Assembly (NCBI GenBank): GCA_036873135.1
Contig: JAPTYO010000001.1
Location: forward strand, 44,354,774 to 44,418,773
Reading direction: 5' to 3'
Source: Clarkia xantiana subsp. parviflora
Lineage: Eukaryota; Streptophyta; Magnoliopsida; Myrtales; Onagraceae
Length of the DNA: 64,000 nt
Part shown: piece after piece, positions 45,953-56,572 of the stretch
How positions within the stretch are numbered: the stretch's first letter is position 1
Layout: every line of letters starts with the position of its first letter
Position numbers and translations under genes: made by a program
Notes under the pieces: generated by a model
Databases searched by the model: none
Told to the model about the DNA's origin: nothing
Seen by the model: the letters and a program-made list of their open reading frames with translations, nothing else

Positions 45953-47050
45953 TCAAATAAAGCAAAACCATTTTTTCTGCATCCAAAATTGTTCATATCA
46001 ACTCAGCAACACATCACACCTATATATATATAAACAATATAAAAAAAGCACCTTTTGTACCGATCTACTAACCTTACTAGAAGCAGGATTATTCTTCGAC
46101 TTGTCGTTATCTTCTAATGTTTGTTGGCGATTTGTATCTGCAGTAGTTGCGGCCCCTTTCTTCTCTTCTCTCGCCTTGCTGAATATTACAGTGAATCCAT
46201 CAGCCGAGGCTGGATCATTTACATCCCATTCTCCAAATTTTGGCAGTGGCTTACCACCCCCTTCACGCTGCATTCAAGTTTTTATTATATACACAACAGA
46301 TGGTAAGTGCATCTTAAGAATCTGAAAATCTACAAGTATCATTTTACGAAATCCAAATACAAAAATTGACATTTTGATCAACATAATTAAGCAAAAATCT
46401 CATTGTAAAAAAAAAAAAGCAGGAATCTCTCCTTATTGACAGTTTAATACAAATGGAGCAGGAATATGTTTTCTTGAAGAGAGGAGAATCCAGTTCATAA
46501 AACAGGCAAATATCATCCTCCATCACAAAACAACAACTTTGCAATTCTAATAAACATCAACAAATATTCGAGCATTATCTTCGGTATCAACAAAAATAGG
46601 AACAATTGAAATTTTTAGTATCATCTCTATATAAGAATTAAAGACCAGTTAAGTTCAGCACTAAATTATGGAATGAAAGCAACAAACAAGAATAGGGTTT
46701 TGCTTAATTAGCATACATCAAAATTGCAGCAACAAAAAAAAAACATGGAGCATCTGTATGATCTCTACGATTATCAAAACATTATCTTCCTCAAGAAAGC
46801 AATGATAAATCCATACCCAAGCACATCCATCACAGACGATAAAATTCCGAATTTAATTTCCTTATCACCCAACCATAACACATACAGATATCATGCATTA
46901 TACAAAAAATTGCTCATTTATCAGAAAAACCGTCTAATCGAACTTGACAGCACCATTTCCCAACAGAATTCAGATCCAATTACGTAAGGGATGCTAAATT
47001 CTTAAAGAAGTCAAACCGAATTAAGAGGAAGTGAATCTTACCATAGACAT
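45953..47050 (-). CDS. RIN4/NOI-family small protein, three exons
   Basis: Exons on the minus strand are 47050-47042 (three codons, MSM), 46267-46073 and 45976-45953 (KKWFCFI and stop), joined by GT-AG introns of 774 and 96 bases in phase 0. The product has 75 residues, the usual NOI size. It carries the NOI/AvrRpt2-cleavage motif LPKFGEWDVNDP near residues 11-22, then GFTVIFSKAREEKK. The C-terminal WFC is a likely S-acylation site for plasma-membrane attachment. RIN4, the best known member, is an immune hub cut by the bacterial protease AvrRpt2 at a VPxFGxW-type site; here the site reads LPKFGEW. Small NOI proteins are also linked to exocyst and vesicle traffic. Only one C-terminal cysteine is present, where many relatives have two. 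Confidence 0.88.
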
Positions 47051-47446
47051 GATCGCAGATCTCCAAGAACCAGATGAAATTCGAACAGAAGGGTGGAATC
47101 AAATGCTGCGATGACGGATTGATGATGCACGGCGGGAATTTAAAGGAGAGGGGGGAAAGGGATCGAAGATGAGGAAGCAGAATATCCCTTCTTCGTTTTC
47201 CACGAACTGAACTCGTTTATTAAGCGGGACAGATAAAGGGTAGTTTTGTAATCCACAATTGATAGGGTAAAAGCGGTTGAGAAACGTCCTAACCGTTTAC
47301 TTTCCCAATGTGAAGGGATAAAAATATCTATTTTAGTCAACCTGGACTCCGCCGAATTTAATTCTGGTCTCTATCTAAATCTAAATCAACTAAATTTGGA
47401 ACTACGATTGGCGTACGGTTGGTACCGTGCTACATTTGTTGTGTTA
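47051..47446. other. NOI 5' UTR and upstream region
   Basis: Immediately upstream of the ATG on the minus strand is a pyrimidine-rich leader. CTTTAAATTCCCG near 47130 is a weak TATA candidate. No other feature is supported up to the hAT MITE. Confidence 0.4.
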
Positions 47447-47540
47447 CGAGGGTTTAGGATTGTCAACGGGGCGGGTAGGGGCGGGTATCGCTTGCTCCGT
47501 ACCCGCTCCGCGGGTCGAGATGGTTAACACGTACCCGCCA

Positions 47541-48279
47541 TGTTGGATCACGGGCGAAGCTCCGTTACGTTCTTGACGGAAAGACTTGAACTCCTGGGCT
47601 CCGCGTAATCCTGCAAAAGGGGATGACCTGGGTGGTGACCCAGAATTCCTCTCCGATGCCTAAATGAGTGTATGAACGATGGGGTGGTAAGCAGTAATCT
47701 AAGTTCGTATTAGAATGTGTGTTTTCTGAGGTAACTTCCTCCTTTATATAGGAGGGGAAGTTACTCAGTTACATGTAACTGCGCCTGGCAGTTTTACCCA
47801 CGATTCCGTATATCTCGTTCGGGATTCTGTGTATCTCGCCCCACGCTCCGCGTATCTCGCCCACGTCCCGCGTATCTCGGGCACGCCCTGCGTATCTCGG
47901 GGGAGGTTATCTGTATCTCAACCGTTTCCCCACTACTCTATCTAGTAGGCGGGTTTCTTGGTTTTATCCTCTGATCACAAGTCCCAATTCATATCGGGGA
48001 CTCCAGAGTTATCTTATTCCAGGTCACCACCCAGGACCCCTTGTCTCGCGAGACAGGTCCAGTTTCCTCGGGGCTTTATTATCGGGGCCTTCTCAAAGGC
48101 ATATCGGGGCCTCCTCAGAGGCTTCTCGTCGGGAGCGCTCAGCTCCTATATCGGGACCGATCTCATCGGGACCCTTCATACTGGGCCTCTGGACCTTCCA
48201 GGTCTTTTACAAGGCCCATTGGGCTTACTCGCCGTCTAGTGACTGTTAACGGGGCTAACGATTACATCGGAACCCATCA
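47541..48279 (-). repeat. 3' LTR of Tat-B
   Basis: TGTTGGATC to CCCATCA in plus orientation (TGATGGG to CAACA in element orientation). It is nearly identical to 58019-58757. Confidence 0.93.
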
Positions 48280-48329
48280 TTTGCCCCCAAGACATGGGGG
48301 ACTTGCAGTCCGTCGTGTCTTCCAATTCC

Positions 48330-48475
48330 AGACCTCCCGACCTCATCGTCGAAGGCTTTTATCTCCAGACCTCCCGATATCACCATCGGAGGCTTTTATC
48401 TTCAGACCTCCTGATATCACCATCGGAGGCTTTTATCTTCAGACCTCCCGATATCACCATCGGAGGCTTTTACAC
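48330..48475 (+). repeat. ~39-bp tandem repeats next to the Tat-B 3' LTR
   Basis: About four units of TATCACCATCGGAGGCTTTT, followed by ATCTCCAGACCTCCCGA or a variant, lie between the LTR and the conserved non-coding block. Tat-A has a shorter run of related GGCCTCCGA-type units near 37940-38005 in the same place. Confidence 0.75.
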
Positions 48476-48535
48476 TCATAATTCCTCAGACTCTAAGGAC
48501 AGTTGCGAAATCCGAGGAGACTCCTCGGTTACTGT

Positions 48536-48613
48536 AGCATTAAATGCTAGGGATAATGAAACGACGCCTAAACCGGCGTGACTGCTACTTTCTGAAAAAG
48601 CAATATTACGTCA
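48536..48613 (+). promoter_or_regulatory. Conserved non-coding block upstream of the Tat-B antisense gene
   Basis: AGCATTAAATGCT (48536-48548), CTTTCTGAAAAAGC (48588-48601) and TACGTCA (48607-48613), the same three motifs and order as Tat-A. Confidence 0.6.
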
Positions 48614-48715
48614 TAAACGTCTCTTCCGTACTGTTCCCTATAATCTCGGCGATCAAGATCGAGTCGTTTCATCTTCAACGGCCCAGATTTGAGTCTGTCC
48701 AGCTGTCCTTTTGCC

Positions 48716-48722
48716 TATAAAA
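48716..48722 (+). promoter_or_regulatory. TATA box of the Tat-B antisense gene
   Basis: GCCTATAAAAGCC lies 173 bases upstream of the ATG at 48889, followed by a CT-rich leader. Confidence 0.65.
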
Positions 48723-48888
48723 GCCAAAACCCTGACACTATTCACTCCTTCCCTACCGTTTTGATTTCTGGAAATTCTGCCATTTTCAAACCTCGAAGCT
48801 TCTTCTCCAAGTTTCGTTTGCTCTTCCAGTGATCCAAGGCCTCCAGCCCTCCAGATCTTTCTTCGTCTTTTCCAAGCGACCATCAACT

Positions 48889-51529
48889 ATGTCTGGTAAG
48901 GTTTTCCTTCTTTGCTTCTATGATTTACTGACATTACCTTCTCTTCATTTCCTAAGTTTTCCTGTTTGTGGCCGTTTTTAGACGAGGCCAGTTCCGGGGA
49001 AATGAACCATTTTATCTTTGAACTTGCTATTAACGAAATCTCTGAGACCTCGTACGAGGCTGCTCTTCGAGAAGGCTGCATCACTTCAGCCTGGGAACCC
49101 CGCTTCCCCTACGAGTCTCACCCCACCACCATGAGAAGGCATATTGTCACGCGTCCTCGAGAAGGAGAGGTGTTCGTCTCCACCGGGCAGATAAACGCTG
49201 AGATTCGATTCCCTTTTTGCGGGAATCTGGTGGAGATGTGCAACTTCTATAAGACGCATCCCAGCACCTTCTCTCCACATGCTATCCGCGTGTGGAATGA
49301 TTTCCAGGTTCTGTGCCTCCGCCAGCAGTGGACGTACAGCTTGCTACTCTTCCGCACCTTCTACGGGATGAAGTGCAATAAGGCTGGTGTCTGCTCCTTC
49401 ACTCCCCGACTCCCCAAATGGACAAAGGAGCAACTTTCACGGTTCGGCTGGGATGGTGAGACCTGGAAGTTTAACAAGGATCGGGTGCTCATTCGTGACT
49501 CAGGGTCCGACAATAGCGGATGGAAGAAGTATTACTTCTTCGTCCAGAATAGCTCTATCCCATGGCCCCGATGGGAGGTTGTGGCGGACCCTGCCCCCAA
49601 GCTCGAAGTCTACATCGAGGATGACTTCAACACTCTTCAGCTGGTCCAGCTTTACCGTTGGGGGGAATCCTTCGTTCCCCTTGACGCCAACAAGCTTGCG
49701 GAGGGGGACTTGATCCAGATCGGAGTCCAACTCCTCGATTCCGTTTCTGAGAATTTGGTTATCTGGGTAACACTTCTAACTGCTTTTTATTTTGATTTTG
49801 CAGCCAAGAAGGCATCTCTGCTGACTCATCTCATGTTGAAGCAGGGGGAGACTGATGCTGTTCAAGGCTCCTCCAAGCGAAGGCGGAAGTCCTTGAAGAG
49901 GGGAGCCTCTTCTTCTGCAGCTCCTCCGACCGAGGAACAAGTCGGGTTGGCCAAGCGAGCCAGAAGGGAGGAGATAGAAGGTGTCACCACTGCTGAGGAA
50001 GGTAAGCGCGTTCGCCACGCTATTAAGAAATATAGAAGGTTGGTTCCCGATGAGTTTATCCCCGCTGGTCGGGAGTCGCGGGTCCGAGAAATTAAATATA
50101 TACTTCGAGGAGAAACCCCCAACGTCCTCAAGGCGGGATATTATAACTTCTTCGGAAAGGACCAACACGTCGCGCGCCAAATCATCTGGTGCCCCAATAA
50201 TACTCTGCCTGACTTCATTCGTCCCACAACCGCAGGTCCATCGGAGGCTGCTACTCCAGCGGGGGCTGCAACTCCACAGGAGCCGATGACTGAGGATGCC
50301 CCGACGGAAGCTCAGTTCCGTCGGGTGACCAACTTGGAGGCTTCCCCCTACTCCGAGGAGCCAAATGAAGGCGGCTTGCTGCCCCGCCAAAGGCCAGGTC
50401 GAAGCATCCTGAGGCCAACTGTGGAGGAGGACGTGTCTCAGAGTCCTCCCCTGGATCTGCGTTCTCCAACTCCGGAACCCCCGACCGAGGCTCCTCCGAC
50501 CGAGTCTTCCAAGGTCATCCCTCTTCTCCCCGTGGATGGGAACCTTTACCAGGTTTACACCCCCGATCAAGAGACGGTTCCCTGGAACCCGATCGAGTCT
50601 CTTCAAGGGGTCCCACTCCATCGGGGAGACCTTCAGCCAGAACTGGCCCTGCATCTGCTGGCAGGGTCAGTTCCACCAGCCCTGAGACGCCCCATCTCCT
50701 TGGCGCGGGAGGATATCGAGGAAGACCTTCGCGATATGGCTATTCGTCGGATGGAGGTAAAACTTTACTCTCGCTTTTGTTATTTCCTTTGTTGTTCTTG
50801 CCTTCCATTGTCGAGCCTTAATTTCTTTTCCTTCTGCCTTAGGACACGGCGAACCAGCAGCGCTGCTTTGGTTACATCCTGGCTCTGAAGGGTGCTTTGG
50901 AGGAGGCACAAGCCAGGGCGGACCCCAAAGCCTTGGCCAAACTCCAGGAGGACCTTGCCAGCGCTGTGGCGGCGAGGGAGAAGATAACCAATGAACAGAC
51001 CCTCCTTGGCGAGAAGGCTATGAGCCTGCACAAGCAGGTTCAAGATCATGAAGCCGTGCTACGTCGGGAGCGGAGGATACTCAAGGAGGAACAGCAGCGG
51101 CACGAGGCGGAGAAGAGGCAGCTCATCTTCGAGAAGGACATTCTCGCGGAAGCCAAGGCGGGACTTGAAGCCGAGAAGGCTGAATTTCCTGCCAAGCTGG
51201 CTGAGGCAAATGCTCAGGGTCGCGAGGAGTATCGGAACTCCGATGATTTCAAGGCGGATGCCGTGGGGTTCTGCAAAACCGAGGTGGAGAACGTTCTGTT
51301 CAATGCCGTCGAGGAACTTTACACGGCATACGAGGATTCCATCGACTTCAAGAAGTCCGAGACCCTCGCCCCCTTCGCGGAGAAATACTTCAACCTCCCC
51401 GCGGAGAGCGATGAGGCTGATGCCGCGGACCCGACTCCACAGACTGCGGAGCCTTCTGCCCAGGACCCCTCAATTCCTGCTCCCTCCAAAGCTGCTGAGG
51501 ACCCAACTTCCAACAAGGACCAAGCTTAA
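48889..51529 (+). CDS. Tat-B antisense gene (aORF), four exons, open
   Basis: Proposed exons are 48889-48895, 48982-49766, 49845-50756 and 50843-51529, joined by GT-AG introns of 86, 78 and 86 bases in the same places as in Tat-A; they give one frame of 796 residues. Intron 2 length is divisible by three, so it could be retained without a frame break. Residues about 55-160 hold the conserved globular part (IRFPFCGNLVEMCNFY, STFSPHAIRVWNDFQ, CSFTPRLP). Around residue 275 lies SSKRRRKSLKRG, a probable nuclear localisation signal. Then come RGETPNVLKAGYYNFFG, a Pro/Glu/Thr-rich linker (about 430-500), LALHLLAGSVPPALRRP, and in exon 4 a coiled coil ending in GREEYRNSDDFKADA and an acidic tail. 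It converges with integrase on the other strand. The N-terminal half recalls Pfam PF04195 (not searched). Function unknown; a regulator, a capsid-associated protein or a silencing antagonist are only guesses. Confidence 0.8.
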
Positions 51530-51599
51530 TGCTTTATTCTTTAAGTCCTTGTAATTTTTCTCCTTGTATCCTCCTTGTCTCTTTGTATCGGAACCCTTA

Positions 51600-52170
51600 G
51601 GCCTTCGAGCCCTTATAAGAAATTCCTTTCATCGATTTTGGTTTCGATAATCGTTGCACTACTTAAAGCGACTTTAGATTCGTTACTTAAAACGTTCCAA
51701 CGCATCCTTCCGATGCTTTATTCGGGACTTCACCACTTAAGGTTTCTCATCCATATCATTTAACGTAATTTCGTATGTCCTTCGCGACATTTTTCTCGGG
51801 ACTTTGCCACTTAAGGTTTCTCGTCCATGCCATTCAAGGTAATTTCACACATCACTTAAGATGATTTTTTCGCACCCTTTAAGGCTTTTATCGCGTCATT
51901 CTAGACGACTTAATCGTACCCCTTAAGGCTTTTTGCTGCATCATATAGACGACTTATGCGGACCCGTTAGGGCTTTTTCATACCTAGACTTTTGGTTGCA
52001 TCATAAAGACGACTTACTCGTACCTCGTAAGGCTTTTGTCCGTACCTCGAAAGGCTTTTTATCGCGCCATAAAGCGACTTACTCGTACCTCGTAAGGCTT
52101 TTAATCGTACCTCGGAAGGCTTTTATCGTACCTCGGAAGGCTTTTTATCGCGTCCTTCAGGACGACTTAG
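51600..52170. repeat. Degenerate tandem repeats between the Tat-B antisense gene and integrase
   Basis: Units of about 30-40 bases share TCGTACCTCGTAAGGCTTTT and CGCGTCATTCTAGACGACTTA-type pieces (read in parts). They sit where the two genes converge, as the 50-bp repeats do in Tat-A, but are less regular. Confidence 0.7.
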
Positions 52171-52316
52171 TTAGAATAAATCTAAAAGCAATTTGATCGG
52201 AAGCAACCTCTTTTATTCATTAACAACTCAAAGCTGGCTTACATCAGATCAATTGATAGACAACTTGCGCCATTCGCGGCGGCTTAACATCACGCACCTC
52301 TAAAGGCGACTTAATA

Positions 52317-53288
52317 TCAAACATGATACTTCTTCAAGTGTGCACCACTGAAGGAATGTTTCAACGTCTTGCCGTCAAGATCTTCTAGCTTGTATGCATT
52401 CGGGGCTGGCATCCCTACAATCTTGTAAGGTCCCTCCCATTTCGGTGATAGCTTGTTGATTCGATCTTGATGAACGAACTCGTTCCTCCGCCAGACAAGT
52501 TCTCCAACGAAGAATTGTCGGGACTTGACACGTCGATTATAATACCTGGCTGTTGCCAGACGCATCCGAGCTTGAACTTCATCAGCCTTCCACCTTTTCT
52601 CTTCGAGTAAGTCCAGGTCCAGACGTCTCATTTCCTCGTTCGTCAGAGGCTCATAATACCTCCTGCGATGGGACGCCACCGCTATCTCCACGGGAGCAAC
52701 TGCCTCTGTGCCATAAACAATGCCAAACGGAGTCTCCCCCGTTGATTGCTTGGGTGTTGTTCTAACAGCCCATAGCACGTTTTCAAGCTCATCTAGCCAA
52801 TGACCCTGCAAGGCATAGACCCTCTTCTTCAAGCCATCCATCACGATCTTGTTGGCTGACTCGACTTGGCCATTAGTCTGAGCATGGTGGACGGAAGCTG
52901 TCCGATGCTCGATGTTCAATTCCTCCAGATACTCCTTCAATTGAGCCCCATTAAACGGAGGGCCATTATCGCTGATCAACACTCGAGGAACCCCATACCG
53001 GGATATGATCTGAGTTTGGAGGAACTTGAGGATCTGCTGCCCCGTCGTCTTGGCCAACGCCTTAGCCTCTATCCATTTCGAAAAGTAATCAATGGCTACG
53101 CATAAATACTTGCACTGACCTTTTGCTTGTGGAAGAGGTCCCACCAAGTCGATGCCCCACTGCGCGAAGGGCCAAGCACTTCTGATGGACATCAAGTCCG
53201 CGGCAGGAGCCACGATATCGGAGCGTATCTCTGGCATGCATCGCAGGATTGGACCATTGCCGTCGCTTCCTTGTTCATCGAAGGCCAA
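52317..53288 (-). pseudogene. Tat-B integrase
   Basis: The DDE core is intact in this frame: WGIDLVGPLPQAKGQ, VLISDNGPPFNGAQL and HHAQTNGQVESANKIVMDG. It continues to KWEGPYKIVGMPAPNAYKL and ends AHLKKYHV. A frame break near 53205 separates it from the zinc finger in the preceding frame. Confidence 0.9.
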
Positions 53289-53992
53289 TAGTAGCCTAGA
53301 TTCAACGGTTTCCTCACAATGGATCGGGCCCCTTCATGACAAGTCGCGACTCCCTCGTGCAATTCTCTCAGGATCCGATTCGTATCAGGCTCCGCCACAC
53401 ATTTCAGAAAAGGCTTTACATGCCCCCTCTTGTATAACTGGTTGTCCACCATCGCGTAGTTGCTCACGATCCGACGCAACGTAACAGCTGCCACTTCATC
53501 GTCGGGGAGTGCCCCCATAGTCAGGTATGTGACTATCGGGGTCATCCAGGTGGGTTTCTCTTCTTCCTCCGATCCTGCTTCAATAGCGCACACCTCCGAC
53601 GGATCGATGGTTGAGATAATCACGCTCTCCAGAAAGTGCACCTTCCGATTCTCCTCGGGGGCCACTCCCAGGGCAAACTTACTTAAGGCGTCTGCCTCCG
53701 CGTTTTCCTCCCTCGGGATTGCCTCAATGTCGAAGCTTTTGAAGTTCGCCTTCAAAGTCTGTACCTCGTGCAAATACTTCCTCATTGTCGGGCTCTTGGC
53801 TTCGTAATTCCCTTGGACTTGATTCACGATCAGGCTAGCATCACACTTCACCTTTAAATGATCAACTCCCGTACCTTTGGCGATTTTAAGGCCCGTGATG
53901 AGAGCCTCATACTCAGCTTCATTGTTGGTGGCCCTAAACGTCAAGGCCAAGGCATATCGCAGGGGCTCGCCTCCACCGGGCGGTATCAACAC
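53192..53992 (-). pseudogene. Tat-B archaeal-type RNase H and integrase zinc finger
   Basis: RYALALTFRATNNEAEYEAL and KVKCDASLIVNQVQG mark the second RNase H. HEGVATCHEGARS to CDACQRYA is the HHCC finger of integrase. A stop (TAA) just upstream, near 54008, cuts the RNase H off from the TDGSSS motif in the preceding frame. Confidence 0.9.
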
Positions 53993-54010
53993 AAATCCTG
54001 CCCCCGATCC

Positions 54011-56257
54011 TTATACACTTGATGAACCATCAGTGTACATCTCCCAGGTATTCTCCTTATTTGACTGTTCTGGCTGTTCTGCTATCGGGACCTCCATGGT
54101 TGCCCCCTCTACAGGACCTGCTTCTTCCAGATCGGGTACTGTAGACTCTGCTATAAAATCTGCCAATGCCTGGCCCTTAATAGCTGTTCTCAGAGCAAAG
54201 TGGATACGGAACTCCGTAAGCTCGATGGCCCATTTCACCAATCTCCCCGACGCCTCCGGTCGGTTCAAAAAGTGCTTCAAGGGCTGATTAGTTAACACCG
54301 TAACTTCGTGAGCATGGAAGTAAGGCCGTAGCTTTCGAGCAGCAACAATCAACGCAAAGAGATACTTCTCAATAGCGGGATAATTCATTTCAGATTTGGC
54401 AAACGCCTTGCTTACATAATAAACAGGAACTTGGTTGCCCTTGACAATCTTTATTAAAACAGAACTAACAACAACTTCAGAAACAGCCAAATAGAGATAA
54501 AGCGGCTCGCCTGGAACCGGTTTCGCCAACGGCGGGAGGGTACGGAGGTGTTGTTTGAGTGCTTGGAAAGCCTCCTCGCACTTGTCGGACCATTCAAACT
54601 TCTTGTGGGCCCTCAGCACATCAAAAAATGGCATGGCTCGGTCACTCGCCTTAGACAGGAAACGATTCATCGCGGCTAATCGTCCATTTAGCACCTGGAC
54701 CTCCCGATGAGTTTTCGGAGACTGCATCTCCTCGATTGCTCTCAGCTTCTCAGGATTCACCTCGATTCCTCTTTGGCTCACCATGAATCCCAGGAATTTT
54801 CCCGAGTTCACTCCAAAAGCGCACTTGTCCGGGTTCAAACGAACCTGATGAAACTTCATCCGCTCAAACGCCCCCGCCAAATCGCGGACATGGTCTCCTG
54901 CATGTCGGGACTTCACCAACATGTCATCCACATAAGCCTCCATGGTCTTTCCCAGCATGTCTCCGAACAACTTGTTCACCATCCTCTGGTAACTGGCTCC
55001 AGCATTGATCAATCCGAAGGGCATAACGTCGTAGTGATAGACGTCACTATCAGCATAGAAGGCTGTATGGGGGGCATCCTCCTTCGCCATCTTGATCTGG
55101 TTGTAACCGGAATAAGCGTCCATGAAGCTCAACAGCTCGTGTCCCGATGTGGCATCCACCAACTGATCAATCCTCGGGAGCGGATAACAATCCTTCGGGC
55201 AGGCCTTGTTCAAGTCGCGAAAATCGATACACATCCGCCACTTCCCATTACTCTTTCTCACCAGGACCGGGTTAGCGACCCAAGTCTGGAATCGGAGCTC
55301 CTTGATGAATCCAGCGTCGAGCAACCTGGCCACCTCCTGCTGGATCGCGACCCTCTTATCCGCGCCCATCGGACGCCTCTTCTGCGCGATAGGCTTGATC
55401 GCGGGATCAATATTCAGCTCGTGCACTATCACGTCGGGGCTGATTCCTGGCATATCGCTCGGGGACCAGGCAAACAGCTCCTTAAACTCCTTCAAGAGCT
55501 CGATCAAATCTCGGGCTCTTTCCTCCGACAAAGCAGACCCGATCTTTACCTTCCTTTGAGGCCCATCAATCTCGACCTCTTTCAGATCCTCCATGGGGGC
55601 GGGACGCCCGAACTCCTCTCGAGGATCGGCATCAGTCTGAAGGACAGCCATAGCTTCCCTCCTTCTCCTTCGGGTGGCGTTAACATAACACCTTCTTGAC
55701 GCCACCTGGTCACCCTTAACCTCTCCGACCCCATTGTCAGTCGGGAACTTCATCTTCTGGTGGACGGTCGAGGCGACTGCCATGAGAGGGTTGATGGTGG
55801 TCCTCCCGATGATAGCGTTATACGTCCCCGCAGACTCTACCACGAAAAAATCCACGTTCCGCCTTTCCATCTTCCAGCCACTACCGAACTCCACCGGTAA
55901 GGTAATCATCCCCAATGGATAGGAAGTAGAACCAGAGAATCCCACCATCGGGATGTTCACCTGTGTCAGGTCCTTCTTCGTCTTTCCCATGGCTTCCAAG
56001 GCGTCCATGAAAAGAATGTCGGAAGAGCTCCCTCCGTCTATCAGGATCCGCTTCATGTCGAATCCATCCACATCCAAGGTCACGACCAAGGCGTCATCGT
56101 GGGGGCTCTCCACGCCTATCAAATCCTCCGCTGAGAAAGAAATCACCATTTCTTCCTTTACAGTCCACGACCGGGACCTCTTTCCTAACACCACAGCAGC
56201 AGAGATACGGGAAGCATAATTCTCCCGAGAAGCGGAGGTATCACCTCCCGCCGCCAT
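54011..56257 (-). pseudogene. Tat-B protease, reverse transcriptase and RNase H
   Basis: This long open frame of 748 codons has the protease motif ILIDGGSSSDILFMDAL, RT motifs (VLVRKSNGKWRMCIDFRDLN, DAYSGYNQIKMAKEDAP, MPFGLINAGASYQRMVN, YVDDMLVKS) and the first RNase H (LYLYLAVSEVVVSS, YYVSKAFAKSEMNYPAIEKY). RT has no stop here, unlike Tat-A. Upstream, a TGA replaces an arginine codon in the RS-rich linker near 56390, so the polyprotein is interrupted. Confidence 0.9.
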
Positions 56258-56572
56258 TCCTCCGTGAATGACGTTAATGGTTCCCCGCCTCTCCTTACGG
56301 GCACGGGAGGATTCCGGCTCAACCTTCTTCTTCTTTGGAGACCGGTCGCGGGACTGGGAATGAGACCGTGACCGATTCTTGGAACGGGATCGTCACCGTC
56401 CCCTTCCGACGAACTCCTTAAGCTTCCCCTTCTGGATCAACTTTTCTATCTCCTTCTTCAGCTCCCGACAGTTATCTGTGTCGTGACCATTGGCTCGGTG
56501 GTACCGACAATAACGATCAGAGCGACCTCCCAAGAACTCACCTTCTTTCCTCGGGGGGTATCGGGCGAGACC

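Noticed and set aside
49776..50654. 292-codon minus-strand ORF over the Tat-B antisense gene
   Set aside because: It overlaps conserved exons on the other strand and has no counterpart in Tat-A. It is a shadow ORF.
54707..55699. 330-codon plus-strand ORF across Tat-B pol
   Set aside because: It is the complement of the RT frame and has no domain. The real antisense gene is elsewhere (48889-51529).
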